Shown: positions 1 to 14,600 of the stretch, piece after piece
How the letters are laid out: every line of letters begins with the position of its first letter
Position numbering within the stretch: position 1 is the first letter of the stretch
Source: Trichoplax adhaerens
Taxonomy: Eukaryota; Placozoa; Uniplacotomia; Trichoplacea; Trichoplacidae
Assembly: GCF_000150275.1 (NCBI RefSeq)
Contig: NW_002060968.1
Location: forward strand, 554,182-618,181
Length of the DNA stretch: 64,000 nt
Direction: 5' to 3'
The notes under the pieces: generated by a model
The model's database searches: none
Told to the model about the DNA's origin: nothing
The model's input: the letters and a program-made list of their open reading frames with translations, nothing else
Program-made: the position numbers and the translations under genes

Positions 1-3000
1 CGTTCCATGCGAATATGTTACAGAAAAACGCGAGAGATGCGCTTGCAAAATTTCTGAAGAACTAAAGGCCAAGTCTCCGTTCCTGTAAGGATCATAATAT
101 TGTGTTGTATTTTACTTACAGTATTTATACATGGATCTTTCATCCTGTTAATAACTACTATACATCGAGATGCTGATATTACTGATTCAATTTTTACTCG
201 TTTCATAAAAGAGATGTTACTAGTTGGATCATGTTGAAAAATATCTTAAAATTTATTTTCACTATTCTTTGATACCGTATTGCATGCCTGTTTATGAAAA
301 TTTTATCAAGTACAGAATACAATTTTCTTAGTAATAGTTATTCCTATGTACCTCGCGATCGGATCCGATTAAAGAAAGACGAATCATACCCTATTCCTGA
401 AAAATCAAAGTATCGATATATTTTTAGGTACAAGTAATAATAACTGCTGGGCATATATATCTAAAATACATAAAAATATTGGTATAGGGTATTATTGTAA
501 ACTGTAGCTGTTTATAGATCATGCGCCAAGTAAATTAATACGCTATTAATTTTTCATGTATTGGTAATTTAATAAGAAAATGCTGGCTTAGAAGTAGAAA
601 AATATATAGTTAGATGAGTATCTAATTTTTCATATAATTCTATGTAGGCGTAACATCGTAAAGCAGAAGCCCCTAGGCAATATTCGTGTCGCTACTATTG
701 GCAAACTAGGAGAGAATATGGTAAGTTACATTTCTAAAAGAAAACTTCCATAAGTGTTTACCAATTATGTAATCAGTAACATTCCATTTTACACGCTGTT
801 CTTTGCACTCAATAATAGAAAATTATTATTACTGTACTAACTGTTTTATTTAAAGTCCAATATCAGAAAAAAAATTGAAAATTTAGGAGGAATCTTTCAC
901 GAGCAGATCTCAAAATATGTAGATTTGTGTATTGGTCGACTAGGTTTGCTATTAGACTGCCTATAGAACAATACTTATCCTACAATACAATGTTTTCTTA
1001 TAAATTTTGTACTAGTTTTACGTGAAATAACCTTTCCCTTTAGGTAAACTAAACAAGAAATTAAAAGAAGAGATCGATAATCTAGGATTGCCAACGGTTT
1101 CGGAAGAATGCTTGTCAGCTATTGCAAGTGACAACTTTGATGAGACTATCACAAAATATGGCATTAGTAATTGCACCACAGAGAAGGTATGTTCTCTTTT
1201 ATTATCGATGATATTAGTGTAAAAGCAACAGTTTTGTAAATTAGATTTCATGAAACGTCTGAAAATGTATTATATGTATGTGAATCTTAATTTATAATAA
1301 ACTTTTATCAAACGTAGGTCGCCAAGATTAAGAATAAGCGAAAAGGTAAGTATATAAAATATATATATCTTGCCCAATAGAATGAGAAGTAATATGCAAA
1401 TAACGTAATAGCCCTTACTTGACTATATTATTACAGGCTTTTATTCAACGAATATTATTTCGCTATCAGGCCTAGTCACTACTGACTTACACAGCGGTAA
1501 TAGCTGAATCTAAAATTTATTTCATGTGATGCTATTTTAATATTAAATACTCACGAACATCATATTTTGCTATGTGCAAAAATTTATGATAGTGCTCGTA
1601 TGATAAATATTGATATTACATTAACTATAAATAAGTATAGCTGATAACGTTACTAAATGAACTTTTTTAGGATTTGAAAATGATTATAACGTTATCAAAG
1701 ATTCAAATTGTAACGTTTATAGTGCTGTAATTGAAACTGCTCCTGGCAAGTGGCTTAAATTACAGGCCCTTCAGCATAATGAATTACACAAGTTAGTTCT
1801 AAAACAGACTTTATCTTAGCGATCCTCGTTTCTATTTGTGGCATTATGATAATGCAATAACATTCTATTTACTTGAAATACAGATTTCATCGAACAGGTC
1901 TGACTTAAACGATTTTGTTAATTTTTATAGCTATTGCTTATTTACGATTGAGAGCGCTATTGATTATTCACATGCAATCAAAAGCAACATTAAAGTAATT
2001 ATTGAATACTTAATAATACTTGATGATTAGTATCAGTATTCTTTTACGTTAAATGTGCTTTCCAAATATCGGAATTTACTTGTAATAATAATGTAAAGAG
2101 ATATAAGTTATAAGCCTGTTTTACTTATTTATAGTATACGTGTTCGAAAGCTGAAGCCATGATGGCCTTTGATGAGCTTTATTACGAAAACACAGGTATG
2201 AAAGTACTTACGCTGCATTAGCATTATCTTGTACACAGAGTGATAAAATTCGCTAAATTTTGGATCTATTCTCATAGGAGTTACATGTTTCAAAGATACT
2301 CAGATCAAGCGAAAAATTCAAAAGGGTTACCCTGTTGGCACCTCATATATTAGCGATAATGTACGGATAAATAATATTTCATTTGCTTTATTAATTTATC
2401 TATTTAATATAATTACATATTTCTATCATTAATTGGCTACGACTAGGATAACGAAGCCATTCAATTGGATAACTTAATTTCCAGTTCTTCTAGTGCCAAA
2501 ATCTCGCCTAACATCGAAAAGCTGTTGAAGATGATCTTTAACGTCAAGCTGCTATCAGCCTATCTGTTAGACTACCAAGTATAGTATAAAATATTTATTA
2601 AAGTATAGTGCTAATTACAAAGATTTACAATAAGATTACGGATTCTAAATTGTTTGTTTTAATGTAATGTCATTAGGTTGATGTAGAAAAAATAAAACTG
2701 AAAGCTTTAACGACTGACAGAGTAGAAAAAGCAGTGCAATTACTTCATCAAATAGATTCGGTTAGTCTATCGTGGGTAAACACAATTCTGTTGCTGCTTG
2801 CATTTTTATTGCAAACTAATTCTGATGTAGCGAAAATTGAAGCTAGGAGTCTACTTTCTAACATACTCTTACTAGTATTTTCAGTATATAGTTTATCTAA
2901 AAGAAATGATACTCCTACGATGATAAGATCATAGTAGCTGTAGACTTGTTTCATATAACTTAAAGATGCTGCTTATTAAACATTATTAATATCCAGTATA

Positions 3001-5562
3001 TTACACGCGGATAGGTTTCATCAAAGACATCGAGTAAACAATTAGAAAGAATAAATACCATAAAAAAGCTTAAAGAGAAATTTTTCAATTTAATTTACAA
3101 AGACTTACATAAAATAGATGGATGCCGTTATTGCGATGATGAGTATAATCTGAGGGTAATTTCCTTTGTTTTAATATCTTATGCACAGGATTATTACTAA
3201 CTGTTCATACTAATTTTAAATATATATAATAGAAGACGGTAATAAATAAATATTCAGCAAAGTTATAAATCGGTATTATAAAGCGTAATATCTTATTTTG
3301 TTTCAGGAAATATGGTCTAACATGGATGATGTTATGGATATTGCTGTATGCTATGATTTAATAGAAAACGCTAAAAGAGTTGGCAAAGATCTTTTGTATA
3401 AATTATATCAAAGCATGAAGATAGAACTAGAAGTATGTCAAAGTTACATACCCTCTTGATGAATTGTTAAGAGCACTAGGATATACTAATGTTACAAGAT
3501 TAATTATCGTAACTACTATATTATACATGTATCATACCCTTAATTATTTTATCATTGATACTGTTTAGCCGTTATTGCATAACAGTGATGAATTCAATAT
3601 GATCTTCGAGTATGGAAGTAAAGTCTGTCAAAGGAAACACGACCAATTTTACAATTTAAGCATTGAAGAGGTCGTAAGATTAATTAATGTTGAGAGGAAC
3701 TACTGAATTATTTCAATTTACTGATTTATCCATACTCGAAATTATGCGTTATTTTATTAATCTACTAGGCGGTTAATTTCGCTAGGTATATAAGGTTCAA
3801 AATCACAAAAGTCATAAAAAATACGAAAAATATTGTACTATGGATAACCGTATGTTATTATGGCTTGGCAATCGTGTAATTAATTACAGTCGAATACTTA
3901 CTAAGGGTTTACAACCAATGGCGAAGAGAGATTTAAGCTATGTAGGTACAACGGTTAAACCATTTGTATATAAGTTTGTACTTTGCCTTCTCTCGATACC
4001 GTTATTAAATTAAATAGGGTTATTACTCAGGATATAATGTAATGTAAAATTAAATTTGTAATTAAGTAGCTTATTTTATATCATATTCTCTACCATAATC
4101 ATATATTGTTGTGATTTAGCTCATGTGAGTAGATCGAGGGAAACAGTAGACTAGTTTATAGTAATCCTTTATAAGATACTAGCATGACACTTCATGATAC
4201 GGAAGGCATAAATTGTCATAACAATAATTCAGCTCTATAGTTACGCTAAATCTTTAAGCATTAAGTTCTCGACTATGAACTTACTTATTATAATATAAGT
4301 TAGTTCACTTTGATATTAACTTGCTATGTAAAATCCTTGACGCCAAATAGTCTACGCCATAACAGCTGCTTTTTATTAGTTTTATATTCAGTAATGCTAC
4401 ATAATATAGCAGTATATTGCATGAAGAGTACGCTTAACTTAAGTTACGTAAGCATATTAGTCTATCGAGTAACCTATTTCTCTCAAAAGTTTTACAAACT
4501 TAATTATTTTGATTTAAAATTTTGATATAAAATATTAAATAGTACGAACTTATTAGATTTTTAATACACATATAACTCTATAGAATGTAGGTTTTCCGCA
4601 CGGGAAAGGAATTTATTTTTCAGGTAAATATATTCATGTATCACAAGTATGTTAGTAACTGGACTTTGTAAGGAAACCGACGTTGTATAATATTAATTAT
4701 TTATTTATATATTTTTGATTTATACGTCAAGATATGTTTTGGCAGGTAATACAAAAGCAGATTATTTAACTTGAAATTATTCTATCTCCATCTAACTAAG
4801 TCATAGATTATCATGATATATTAGTAGTATACTAAAACACGCACGAATGGTTTTATCTCTAGGCTGCTTTAGACTGTGGTTTAAGTATTACAAATTCGAC
4901 AGGACTATTAATGCTATGTGAAGTAGCACTTGGGAGGATGTACGCTCTATAAAGAACTGTTTTGTATAAATTATTGAGATCAATGCTGTATTAGATACTG
5001 TAGTTTTTTTGGCTCACTCTCTAGCTTTTTACATTATTATAGAATGCACTGCAAACATTTTGTTAAAATGATGTATTTTAGATTACATTGTTTTTGATTG
5101 ATTTCACTATAGCACCAATGAACAATCAGATCTATCGAAAGCGCGTCGTACGGCTGATAGTTTTAAATGTAAATATCGACATTAATACACCAAACAGATT
5201 TATGGTTCGAATTACAGGTATGATTGCTAAAGTTTAAATTTAATTTTTATGTTTATACGATGTAGTCAAAGGAGAAGTCGGACCCGATCCTGATGGAGAT
5301 ATTACAATAGAGAATGGTGTTGTCGTACCGTTAGGAGATATTGTTGGAGACTTCGACTGGCCAGATGGGAATAAGTATCTTGCATATCTCTTTATGATTT
5401 CTATATGTCGTGAATTGATTATTACATAGTTAGTGTATCAAGTATTATGTTATTTTCCTTAACCGAACTACTAAAAGATACGTCATATACAATCCAGATC
5501 AAGTTAAAATCAGATATTTGGTACTAGTCAAATCTGAATTTGTCGATGCTTCTCAAGATTGA
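1..5562 (+). CDS. PARP1-like protein copy 1, 5' truncated by window edge; predicted catalytically dead
   Basis: Seen: exons matching exons 4-26 of copy 2, at 1-84, 332-427, 648-720, 856-943, 1044-1186, 1318-1345, 1437-1496, 1671-1791, 1931-1994, 2135-2195, 2278-2360, 2447-2578, 2677-2760, 3015-3155, 3307-3432, 3569-3670, 3786-3945, 4591-4623, 4732-4745, 4863-4939, 5113-5168, 5266-5374 and 5478-5562 (TGA). Phases agree throughout, with no stop or frameshift. Order: end of PADR1/Zn3, BRCT (KPLGNIRVATIGKL), WGR-like region, helical regulatory domain, ART domain (LLWLGNR, GKGIYFS, GLLMLCEVALG, NKYVIYN). Family knowledge: PARP1 makes poly-ADP-ribose at DNA breaks using a His-Tyr-Glu triad. Here His is Leu (3864-3866), Tyr is kept, and Glu is Lys (split codon 5373-5374/5478). 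The donor after 3670 is weak (GTCGTA); a GTAAGA three bases on would add one Val. Inference: a nuclear DNA- or protein-binding pseudoenzyme. Confidence 0.88.
4732..4745 (+). other. 14-nt microexon of PARP copy 1
   Basis: ATATGTTTTGGCAG lies between an AG and GTAATA. Joined to the phase-1 end of the previous exon it adds D-M-F-W-Q and gives YFSDMFWQAALDC, which lines up without gaps with YFADMVSKSANYC of human PARP1. Without it the ART domain loses five residues and the frame shifts. Confidence 0.85.
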
Positions 5563-6600
5563 CCTTCGTTATCTTCATAAAGTAAGCACTTACATAATGT
5601 TTAATCTACTATGAGCATAATCAAGCAATTTTGGGGAATGGTATATATCTATTAAACCAAAATAAGGATCATGCATACCTTCATTAAGGTTACCGATGAA
5701 ACTACAGTATATTAAAATTGACATTTAGCCCTACCTTCTTTTAAAGTTTACATTCCTGCGAATGTAAGCAAATTCTTCTAGAGTGTTTAATTGCTTAGCC
5801 TGGACTTCAATAATTTAACACGCGTTGTAGCATTTTGTAGGTTCGCCGATTAGTATTACAGCCGAATAGCACCCATGTCTGTTAAAATTTTTGACGATCG
5901 ATCTAAGAATTTATTTGTAATAGTTTAAATCGTCTAACGACCCATTTCGACTGATGTATTCTACATTTACTCTTACTGTAATAAGGTAACGTATACTTTT
6001 TAGGATATGATTCCCTATCTTTGATACATTGTTATCACAGGCGATTTCCTTATTGCTCATTGATAACGTCATTTGCAGTTTTCATTTAGCATCTTACGAT
6101 AAGGTGTATAATGCTACTTGTGTATTCCTAGCAGTATATTTAGTGTCAACATTTTAATTCGTGTTGCAGCATTAGTTCATCGGTGAATAAGATTTCGATA
6201 TTGTTTCATTTAGACTAAATAAATGCCTGGTATTATGAAGGTGTTGTAGTCGGTCTATTGAATTATTTAAGTCGATATTTAATCCTTATGAATCGTATTT
6301 TTTTCTTATTTGATTGTTGATCCTTAGCTGGATAAATTATGAGTACTTTACAATTCAGAAAGTAAATTGCGGAACTTTTTGTAGATATCATTGTTGTTAT
6401 CTAATTATCTGTGCTTAAAAATTAATTCAACAGCTACAGTAGTATTATAAAAGTAAATTATCAAAACAATGAAATTTGGCATAGATTCGCACAGTAGTAC
6501 ATTAGGTAATGCATCTACTAGGAATGATTAGAATTGATACAACACAATATGAAACAGTGTAGATTAGCCAAATCTCCTTATACCGTGGCAGTATTTTTTA
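5563..6600. repeat. 3' flank of PARP copy 1, duplicated after copy 2
   Basis: Base order is shared with 18050-19020 over long runs (landmarks: AAGCAAATTCTTCTAGAGTG, TTTGTAGGTTCGCCGAT), at visibly lower identity than the last PARP exons. It has no open frame of note. It shows that the PARP duplication carried its 3' flank. Confidence 0.75.
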
Positions 6601-8460
6601 TTTATAGTTTTTACTTTTATGATTAACAACTAGCATCTCTTTATACCTAAAGCAGTGTTCTCGGCTGCATGGCAGTCGATACTTGCATCGTCGAAATTTC
6701 GGCGATAGGTTAGGCCATTGTATTGCATGATGCAAAGTAAACGCTTAACAAGGGTATCAGGATTAGGTTTAGCAATCCCTTAGGTTTTCAAGCGATTGAC
6801 TCTGAATGTGAGTCGTTAAAAATAGAGAAATTTCTAAAATGACACAGGTCTATCGCTTCATATTCCCAGCTTAGCGTCCACAATTACGTTATTAAGCATA
6901 CAGACTTTCTACATCCTATAAGGCTGACTTCGTATTGCTAGGATACTGTGAACACGCCTTGCTGCCTTAATTAGCTGAACTCGTTACCAAATATAGCAAA
7001 AGCAACTGAAATTGCTTCATATAAAATATCTGCTACGACACAGTAAATGTTTAACAGTAGATATTGAGCACGAGAAATTTTCAAAGTTAAGTTCAAGAAC
7101 GATTTGCTATTTAGCAGCTCATGTTGCAGATGAACTATTTCTAATATCGTCAGGCCCAATGATGGATTTGCAGAAAGAGTCCCGCAAAGCCAAAGCTTAG
7201 CCAGCCATTTTAAAAATTGTTATATGTTAAGGAGTGCCTTGAGCCTCTAATCAAAATTGATCAGGAAAAAGAGGAAAAGTACACTTGTTTACTACGTTGA
7301 AGAAACCGTAATAGTAATGTCAGCTATCTATAATGTCGCATATTTAGAAAAGATTGCATTACGTAATGACCTCAGCTAACTATATTAGTAAAGTAATGAT
7401 CAATGATGGGTGATCGCTAGGATAGTTCAAAACGCGTTCATGGCGCTTTCACTGATTTTGGTTTGGTGCATGCATAGTCGCGTCGTAGGAGCTTAAAATG
7501 TGATGACAAACCCAAGTCAACAACTGGGTGGAGTTAGTCAATTTTATTGCTGTTGTACAGTAATTGCTCTAAACAGTGGTATTGGCTTGATGATCGTAAT
7601 TCTACGGTAGGTTATATTACGATATAACTGATTGGTGATGAGCATGTTTTCCATTATCCACAGAAATAGCTTGCCAGCAGCCCACTAAAGTGACGAATGA
7701 AACAGCTGCTGCTTGGTAATTAATTCGGATAAAGACAACATCTCCTATGACATCATAAAATACTGTATACATTGGATTATTAGCCCAGTTGTAACTCTAA
7801 TGTAATTAAAAGGCATAATCCAGCCCGTGCAAGTACAACATATAGTATTTAGAAGTTATTATCTTGCAGCCGATCAGATTGTTATTCGTATATTAAGTAG
7901 CGAAAGAACTGCTTTACAGCATGGAGGTTGTCCGTAGAGCTAAGCTAGGCAGTTTTGAAAGTAGTCTTATCCGCAATTTTCTCCATTTCAAATTGAAGAT
8001 TAATTATTGGATAATTTATTGTGGGATTAACAAGACTACGCCGTGACAAGTAAACTGCTTATTATTATGAAAAAGTGACCCAGTATGCTTTAATTGCTCT
8101 TAATGGTGCAACCAGTCTTGTAGATAAGCAATAAAGCTGATTTATAAATTTAACCTCTGATAATGGATTGCAGTATTACCACAAATTCCTTGCCTAACTA
8201 TCTGTGTTGGATTCATCATTTTATAGAAAAGTTAACTCGCTAATGCAGGCATAATGATGAAATAAAGGCATCCAAATCATTTGTTATTGCTGATAGTCGT
8301 TTTCAGTGCCATACTCTAGATATTAAAACCTGATTCTATCATCATTTAGTAGTTATCGAAAGGGCTTGTAAGATATGCACTCGCAAGTGAATCGTTTTGA
8401 GGGCACGATGTATCATTTTGATAGCCTAGCCTCCATTATTATTGCAGCTAGTTTGTAATT
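6600..8460. repeat. Decayed dispersed block, copy 1
   Basis: Similar to about 19020-20065 and to 51240-53095 (the latter split by an LTR). Landmarks: TAGCAATCCCTTAGG, AGCTTAGCCAGCCATTTT, ATCATTTGTTATTGCTGATAG, ATTTTGATAGCCTA. Only short open frames on either strand, none of which I recognise. It could be a worn transposon or an ancient piece of the PARP segmental duplication; the family is unknown. Confidence 0.6.
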
Positions 8461-11400
8461 GTTCATTTATTCTCGTACTTTGCAATAAGTGTCGTCCTCT
8501 ATAGTCATTTTAAATTAAATTATAACCGTCAATATTCCAAGGTTTCCCGATCAACTCATCGAATTCGTCCCAGAATTAAAGAACACCACGGCATGTTAGG
8601 AAAATAGAACTACTTTGAAGAGATTACGCTTCCAATTTTGAAGTGCAATCAATCTAGCCTACTGGTGATTTTCATTTTCCATAAAGTTCAACAATTTGTA
8701 GAATCATCGATAAAATATACGCCTACCGTCTTCGTTTCAGTTGCAGCCACAAAATTTAGTCCATTTCGCTGAATGAGATTTTAAATATGGCTTCTTTTAA
8801 AACGGCAATGAAAAAGCCGTATGTACGCTTAACTTTAACTAAATATAATAGTTACCACAGTGCAACGTGTCCAACATACTGCATACTGTATTATGTTACG
8901 AATCTCTATTTAATTTAGCAAGAGTTTATCTGCAGACCTATATGGAGTCATTTGAGCTAGCTGCAATAGTTTTGTGTTTAAAAGTTAAATGGCAATACGA
9001 AATATAGCACTGCTTAACGTCGCTCTTAGTGTCAGTTGTGCGAAGTAAATTACTTGTAGAGGATTGTTGGTATAATGAAACGGTTCAAAAGCAGTTCATT
9101 ATACTGTCACTGAGTTTTCCTGGAAGAAAACTGAGGATAACTTCAAGGAAAGTTGCTTTTCCATGCATGCTACTGTATATGCCGTATCTACTTTGCCTGC
9201 ATAAGTGCTGCATGTTCCAGTCGCTTAAAAAATTGGCTCCAACGCTAAAGTCATCAGCTTAGTGGAACTGCTCAATGATTGCTATCCTTTGCTACATCAT
9301 AATCACATTACAATACAACTGATATAGCTATCAGTTTGTTTTCTAAAGCCGCCAAAATACCCTGACGGCAGCCCATCGAAGGGGTGAAAGGAATAGCTGC
9401 CATGATGGTCTAATGACGTAGTGCTTGGGTTTTACAACCTCTGTTCGCAATCATCTAACTCAAAATCTGAGTTAATAAAATTGAGCAAACCTCTAACTTA
9501 ACGCAAGATCACAGATACATCACTACTGATATTGCTTTCAGCTTGTTTTCTAAAAGCCATCATAATACCCTAGCAGTAGCCTATCGAAGCAATTAAAGTT
9601 TAGGTAGGCAGTACTTCTACATGAAGTTAGATAGTGTCTGGCTTAGTATATATGTAACGGTGACGGAGTATCTGCTAATTCCCTCGAATATGGCTTAAAC
9701 TGACTTTGCCAAGACGCATAGTAAAATGTTACTTCCAGCGGCTGATCTGTTTTCCCTTCACTTTGCCAGACTACGGCCAGGATGTCTTGCGACAGAAAGC
9801 GTACAGGCTCTATATTATGGAGTCTATATTCAATAAATGATGCTGTAAGATGCACGATGCATTTTTATCCTGCATTAATTACTACTACACTATTCTATAT
9901 TGCTGTTTGCAACAATCGTCATGGACTATGTTCTCGATGCCAATGACTACTCCTCCCAGTTGTTTACTTTGGCATCAATTCAAACCTTGAGCTTATGGAA
10001 TGTGCTTGGGCAAGCAATGATGGATGGAATTCATTCTTTGATGCGGTATATCGCTTTTGTACTTGTCTCAGGATTGTTTTAGTTCCTGTTGAATTCGTCA
10101 CAATAGCATCTATGCCAACGGGTAGTCTACGAAAGATGCCTACCATTATAATTCTTGTTGTTCCTTGGTTGTTCTTTTAGCTCACATGCCATTACTGTGA
10201 GCAAGCTCCAATCGAATCCTGATTCTTTGCATTGATTTTCTTTTAGTCAAGAAACATTACTACCTACCAAAGGATTACAGTTATCGTAATACAACCATTC
10301 ACCGACGGAAGCATCATTCAATATTCAAGCTAAAGGTAGACTTATCAAGCTCTTATTTACTTTTAAGTCTGCTATATTGGATTTCGTACGCGCCTAATAG
10401 CCTATTCTCATCGTTGAGGATGTTATTTATCATTGATGATTGATATTCGTTAGTTCCTGCACATTACTTGACTGATGAGAAACGGGAGTCAATTGGTTGC
10501 TAAATCTCTTCTACTGACAGTACTCAGCGTGTGCATGTACTAAAAATTTGATAGCATACTTTTGCTAACTGATCGTTGAACGACCGAGATACTGCATAAC
10601 AGTGCTACAAGCTCTGACAGATCAAGAAAAACTTCCTACAACAGCAGTATTTCAAAAAAATGGTCTAAAAACAGAGAAACGTTTCTGCTCCAATAACCGT
10701 ACTTGTTTACACCTAAAGGATTGCGAATAAGATCACTAAACACTTACAGAATTGAGTATTAGAACGGTAGTTCTTGATTCGTTATTACTTTACTAACGGG
10801 AAATTAAAGTGAATGATTTTATCATCTTGATCAAAACAGTAAGATTCAGTCAGTGTAGCCAACTATTCAAGAAATGGAAGAGCTTTGTGCCTAGTCTATC
10901 TTTATTAACTAGCACCAAACAATATTGAAGGTCAAATATTCTGGATATACTGTTTGCTAGCAATGTACTCTTTAATACACCAAAACTAGTTTTTTCAATA
11001 GTGTTTAGAATGGCAATGGTTGTTTTGCTTTTCTAAAAAAAGAATCCATAATAAATTGGAATAGTTCAAGAATACTCTGTTGTGATTCTGAAGGTATACT
11101 CTATACTCTATGACAGGTTTAACCTGCGTGGTTTTGTCTCTCACTATTTTTTAATATTACTGTTTGTTTCGTCGTATATCACACAGCGGTTGTGGACACA
11201 GATCATAATATGCCAGTTACTGTGATAGCGGTTTGGTGCTATGACCGCAATATTTGTATATAAGTAGAATGTTCTTGTCAATTAAGAGTCTTTTTTCATT
11301 TAATCGTCATCTGTCATAGCAGTAGAATAATACTAGCGAAGCCTACCGAAGTACTAGCTAGTGTAGAATTTGTTATTTGTAAGTAAGATTAAAAATAAAA

Positions 11401-11622
11401 TAGAAGCAAAATTCCCTTGAAGCGGTTTCAATTATATTCACATTTCGTGCAGTACTAACAGTCACAGAACCTAATATTCACCTAGTTTAAGGCCCAATCC
11501 TAACAAACTCTCTTTGCCAAACCACTTGTCATAATAACAGTTTAACCTAAGCATATATTGAACTACGCGTATCAAATTTAAATTTTTAATGGTCTCGCAA
11601 TTGTGTTAGAAATCATTGAAGC
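8460..11622. other. Intergenic DNA before PARP copy 2; no gene supported
   Basis: A direct repeat of about 60 bases occurs at 9320-9375 and 9530-9590 (shared core GTTTTCTAAA..GCC, then AATACCCT). Between 9640 and 10180 several 60-70 codon frames overlap on both strands, with somewhat higher GC; none resembles a protein I know. No Zn1/Zn2-type PARP zinc finger coding was seen upstream of the copy 2 start. Confidence 0.4.
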
Positions 11623-14600
11623 ATGAAGAGAAAACAAGATCATCAAGCATCAAAAGCAGCAAAGAGAATGGCTAGTCATGCCGATGAACATTCCAAATAT
11701 GAAGTACGTTATTCTGCTATAAATACTGTAACTTAAATGGATTACTTTCATGGATAGATTAAATATGAAATCATGATGATAATCATCATATCATTTTAAA
11801 TCATAGTTATGCAAAATAATAATAATTCTTTACTATAATTTATATATACACAGGAGCAAATGATGATGGTTTGGAAAACTAGAAATATACTTAGAGAAGA
11901 ATGCGATAAAGAAACTTTACGGCTAATAAAGTCTCAAAATGGTGAAACTCCCACTAGCGAACAGACTGTGAGGCCTTAATAAATTGTTGTAGCTTGAATT
12001 GGTCAAAATTCTGCTTAATCGTTTAATCATCGATGCTAATTGCTAACGATTGTCAATACTTTAATACTTGTCGTTTATCAGAATCTAAACGACTGCGCTG
12101 AGCGAATAGTATTCGGAGCTTTCAAACCTTGTCCTAATTGTAACAAATCTTCCAAATATTTCAAGTAATTATATAATAGTAAACTTACTACTAATGACAT
12201 TAAGGTCAAGTAATGGAAATAATTGTATTTTATAATTTAACTAGCCAAATTTTATAGTAGCTTAGACAATACTGATACAAACATTCTCAGAAACTATGCC
12301 TCCAGATTTATAGAGTAAGATTTTTCAATCTATCTAAGTAAGGATTAAAATTTACTCCTAGAGAAACATCGAATGGCTTTGTTTGCACAGGTGGAATCGC
12401 CAACATTCCATGCGAATATGTTACAGAAAAACGCGAGAGATGCGCTTGCAAAATTTCTGAAGAACTAAAGGCCAAGTCTCCCTTTCTGTTAGTATCATAA
12501 TATTACGTTGTATATTACTTATTAATATATCGATCCCTCATGCTGTTAATAACGACTATGATGTGTCAAGATGCTGATATGACTGATTGAATTTTTACTC
12601 GTTTCAAAAAGAGATCTTACTAGTTGAATCTTTAAAATATTATCTTAAAATTTATTGCCATTTCTCTTTGATATCTTGCATGCTTGTTTATGATAATTTT
12701 ATCAAGTACAGAAAAAAATTTTCTTAGTAATAGTTATTCCTATACACCTCTCGATCGGATCCAATTAAACAAAGACGAATCATGCTTTATTCCTGAAAAA
12801 TTAAAGCATCGATGTATCCATAGGTACAAACAATAATAACTGTACAGCAAATATCTAAAATACGTAGAAATTTTAATAGGGTGTTAGTGTAAACTGTAGC
12901 TGTTTTTAGATTATGCGCCAAGCAAAATATTACGCTATTTATTATTCCATGTTTTGGTAGTTTATTGAATGAACGTTAGTTTAGAAATAGAGATTTATCT
13001 GGTTGCAAGTATTATAATCTTTCATACAATTCTATGTAGAGAGAGTATCGTAAAGCAGAAGCCCCTAGGCAATATTCGCGTAGCTACTATTGGCAAGCTA
13101 GAAGAGAATATGGTAAGTTACCTTTCTAAAAGAAAATTTTCAGAAATGTTTATTAACTATATGAATTTAATCAGTAACCTTACGTTTACGTCATTGTTCT
13201 TTGCATTCATTATTAGAAAGCTAATGCTATACTAACTATATAATACACATTTAAAGTCCAATATCAGGAAGAAAATTGAAAATTTAGGAGGAATTTTTCA
13301 TGAACAGATCTCAAAATATGTAGATTTGTGTGTTGGTCGACTAGGTATGATTTAGACAGTCTCTAGAAAATAACAATCCTGCAATGCAGTGATATGTTTT
13401 TAATTTTGTCCTAGTTTTACATGAGATAACGTTTTCCTTTAGATAAACTAAACAAGAAATTAAAAGAAGAGATCGATAATCTAGGATTGCCTACAGTTTC
13501 AGAAGAATGCCTGTCAGCTATTACAGGTGACAACTTTGATGAGACTATCACGAAATATGGCGTTAGTAATTGCACTGCAGAGAAGGTAACTACTCTTTTA
13601 TTATCGTTGATGTTACTGTAAAAGCAACAGCTTTGTAAATTAGATTTACATGAAACGTTTGAAAATGTATTATATGTATGTGAATCTTAATTATAATAAA
13701 CTTTTATCAAGCGCAGGTCGCCAAGATTAAGAATACACGAAAAGGTAACAGTATACACTCGTACATAAATGACTCCTTACTATATAGCACCCATCATAAC
13801 GTACTATTGCAAATTGTACGACGATATCTTGCCCAATAGAATGTGAAGCAATATGCAAATAGCGTAATAGCTCTTACTCGAATATATTATTACAGGCTTT
13901 TACTCAACAAATATCATTTCGCCATCTGGCCTAGCTATCACTGATCCACACAGCGGTAATAGCTGAATATAAACTAATCTCATTTGATACTATTTTTATA
14001 TGAGATACTTACAAATAGCAATTTTTGCTACGTGAATAAATTCATAATAATACTCGTATGATAAAGACTGACTAGATATATGATTTTAAGTATCGATGGA
14101 ACATTAACTATAATTAGGTATAGCCGATAATCATACTAAATGAACTTTATTAGGACTTGAAAATGATTATAGCGTTATCAAAGATCCAAATTGTAACATT
14201 TACAGTGCTGTAATTGAAACTTCTCCTGGCGAGTGGCTTAAATTACAAGCTCTTCAGCATAATAAATTACATAAGTTAGTTCTAATACAGACTTTTATCT
14301 TAGCTGTCCTTGTTTCTGTTTATTACATCATAATGCAATGAAGTATTCTTAGTTAAGATGCTGTACAGATTTTATTAACCGAATAGTTACTAAAATTATT
14401 TTGTTAAATTTTAACAGCTATTGCTTATTTACGATGGAGAGTGCTATTGATTATTCACATGTGATCAGAAGCAGGATTAAAGTAATTATTGAATACTTAA
14501 TAACGCTTTTTGATTGACATCAGTTTTCTTCTACTTTAAATGTGCTTCTTATAAAAATCGGAATTCACTTGTAATAAAAATGTAAGAGATATAGGCTATA

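Noticed and set aside
2734-2954. Overlapping 66-68 codon frames on both strands
   Set aside because: They lie in the PARP exon 16 and intron 16 of copy 1; the spliced gene explains the region and neither frame has a motif.
4310-4525. 71-codon + frame, repeated at 16824-17012
   Set aside because: Lies inside PARP intron 20 in both copies; shared only because the intron is duplicated. It does not fit the phase of the flanking exons.
12969-13235. 88-codon + frame read as a small gene
   Set aside because: It is PARP exon 6 of copy 2 with intron read-through on both sides; the spliced model joins in another way.
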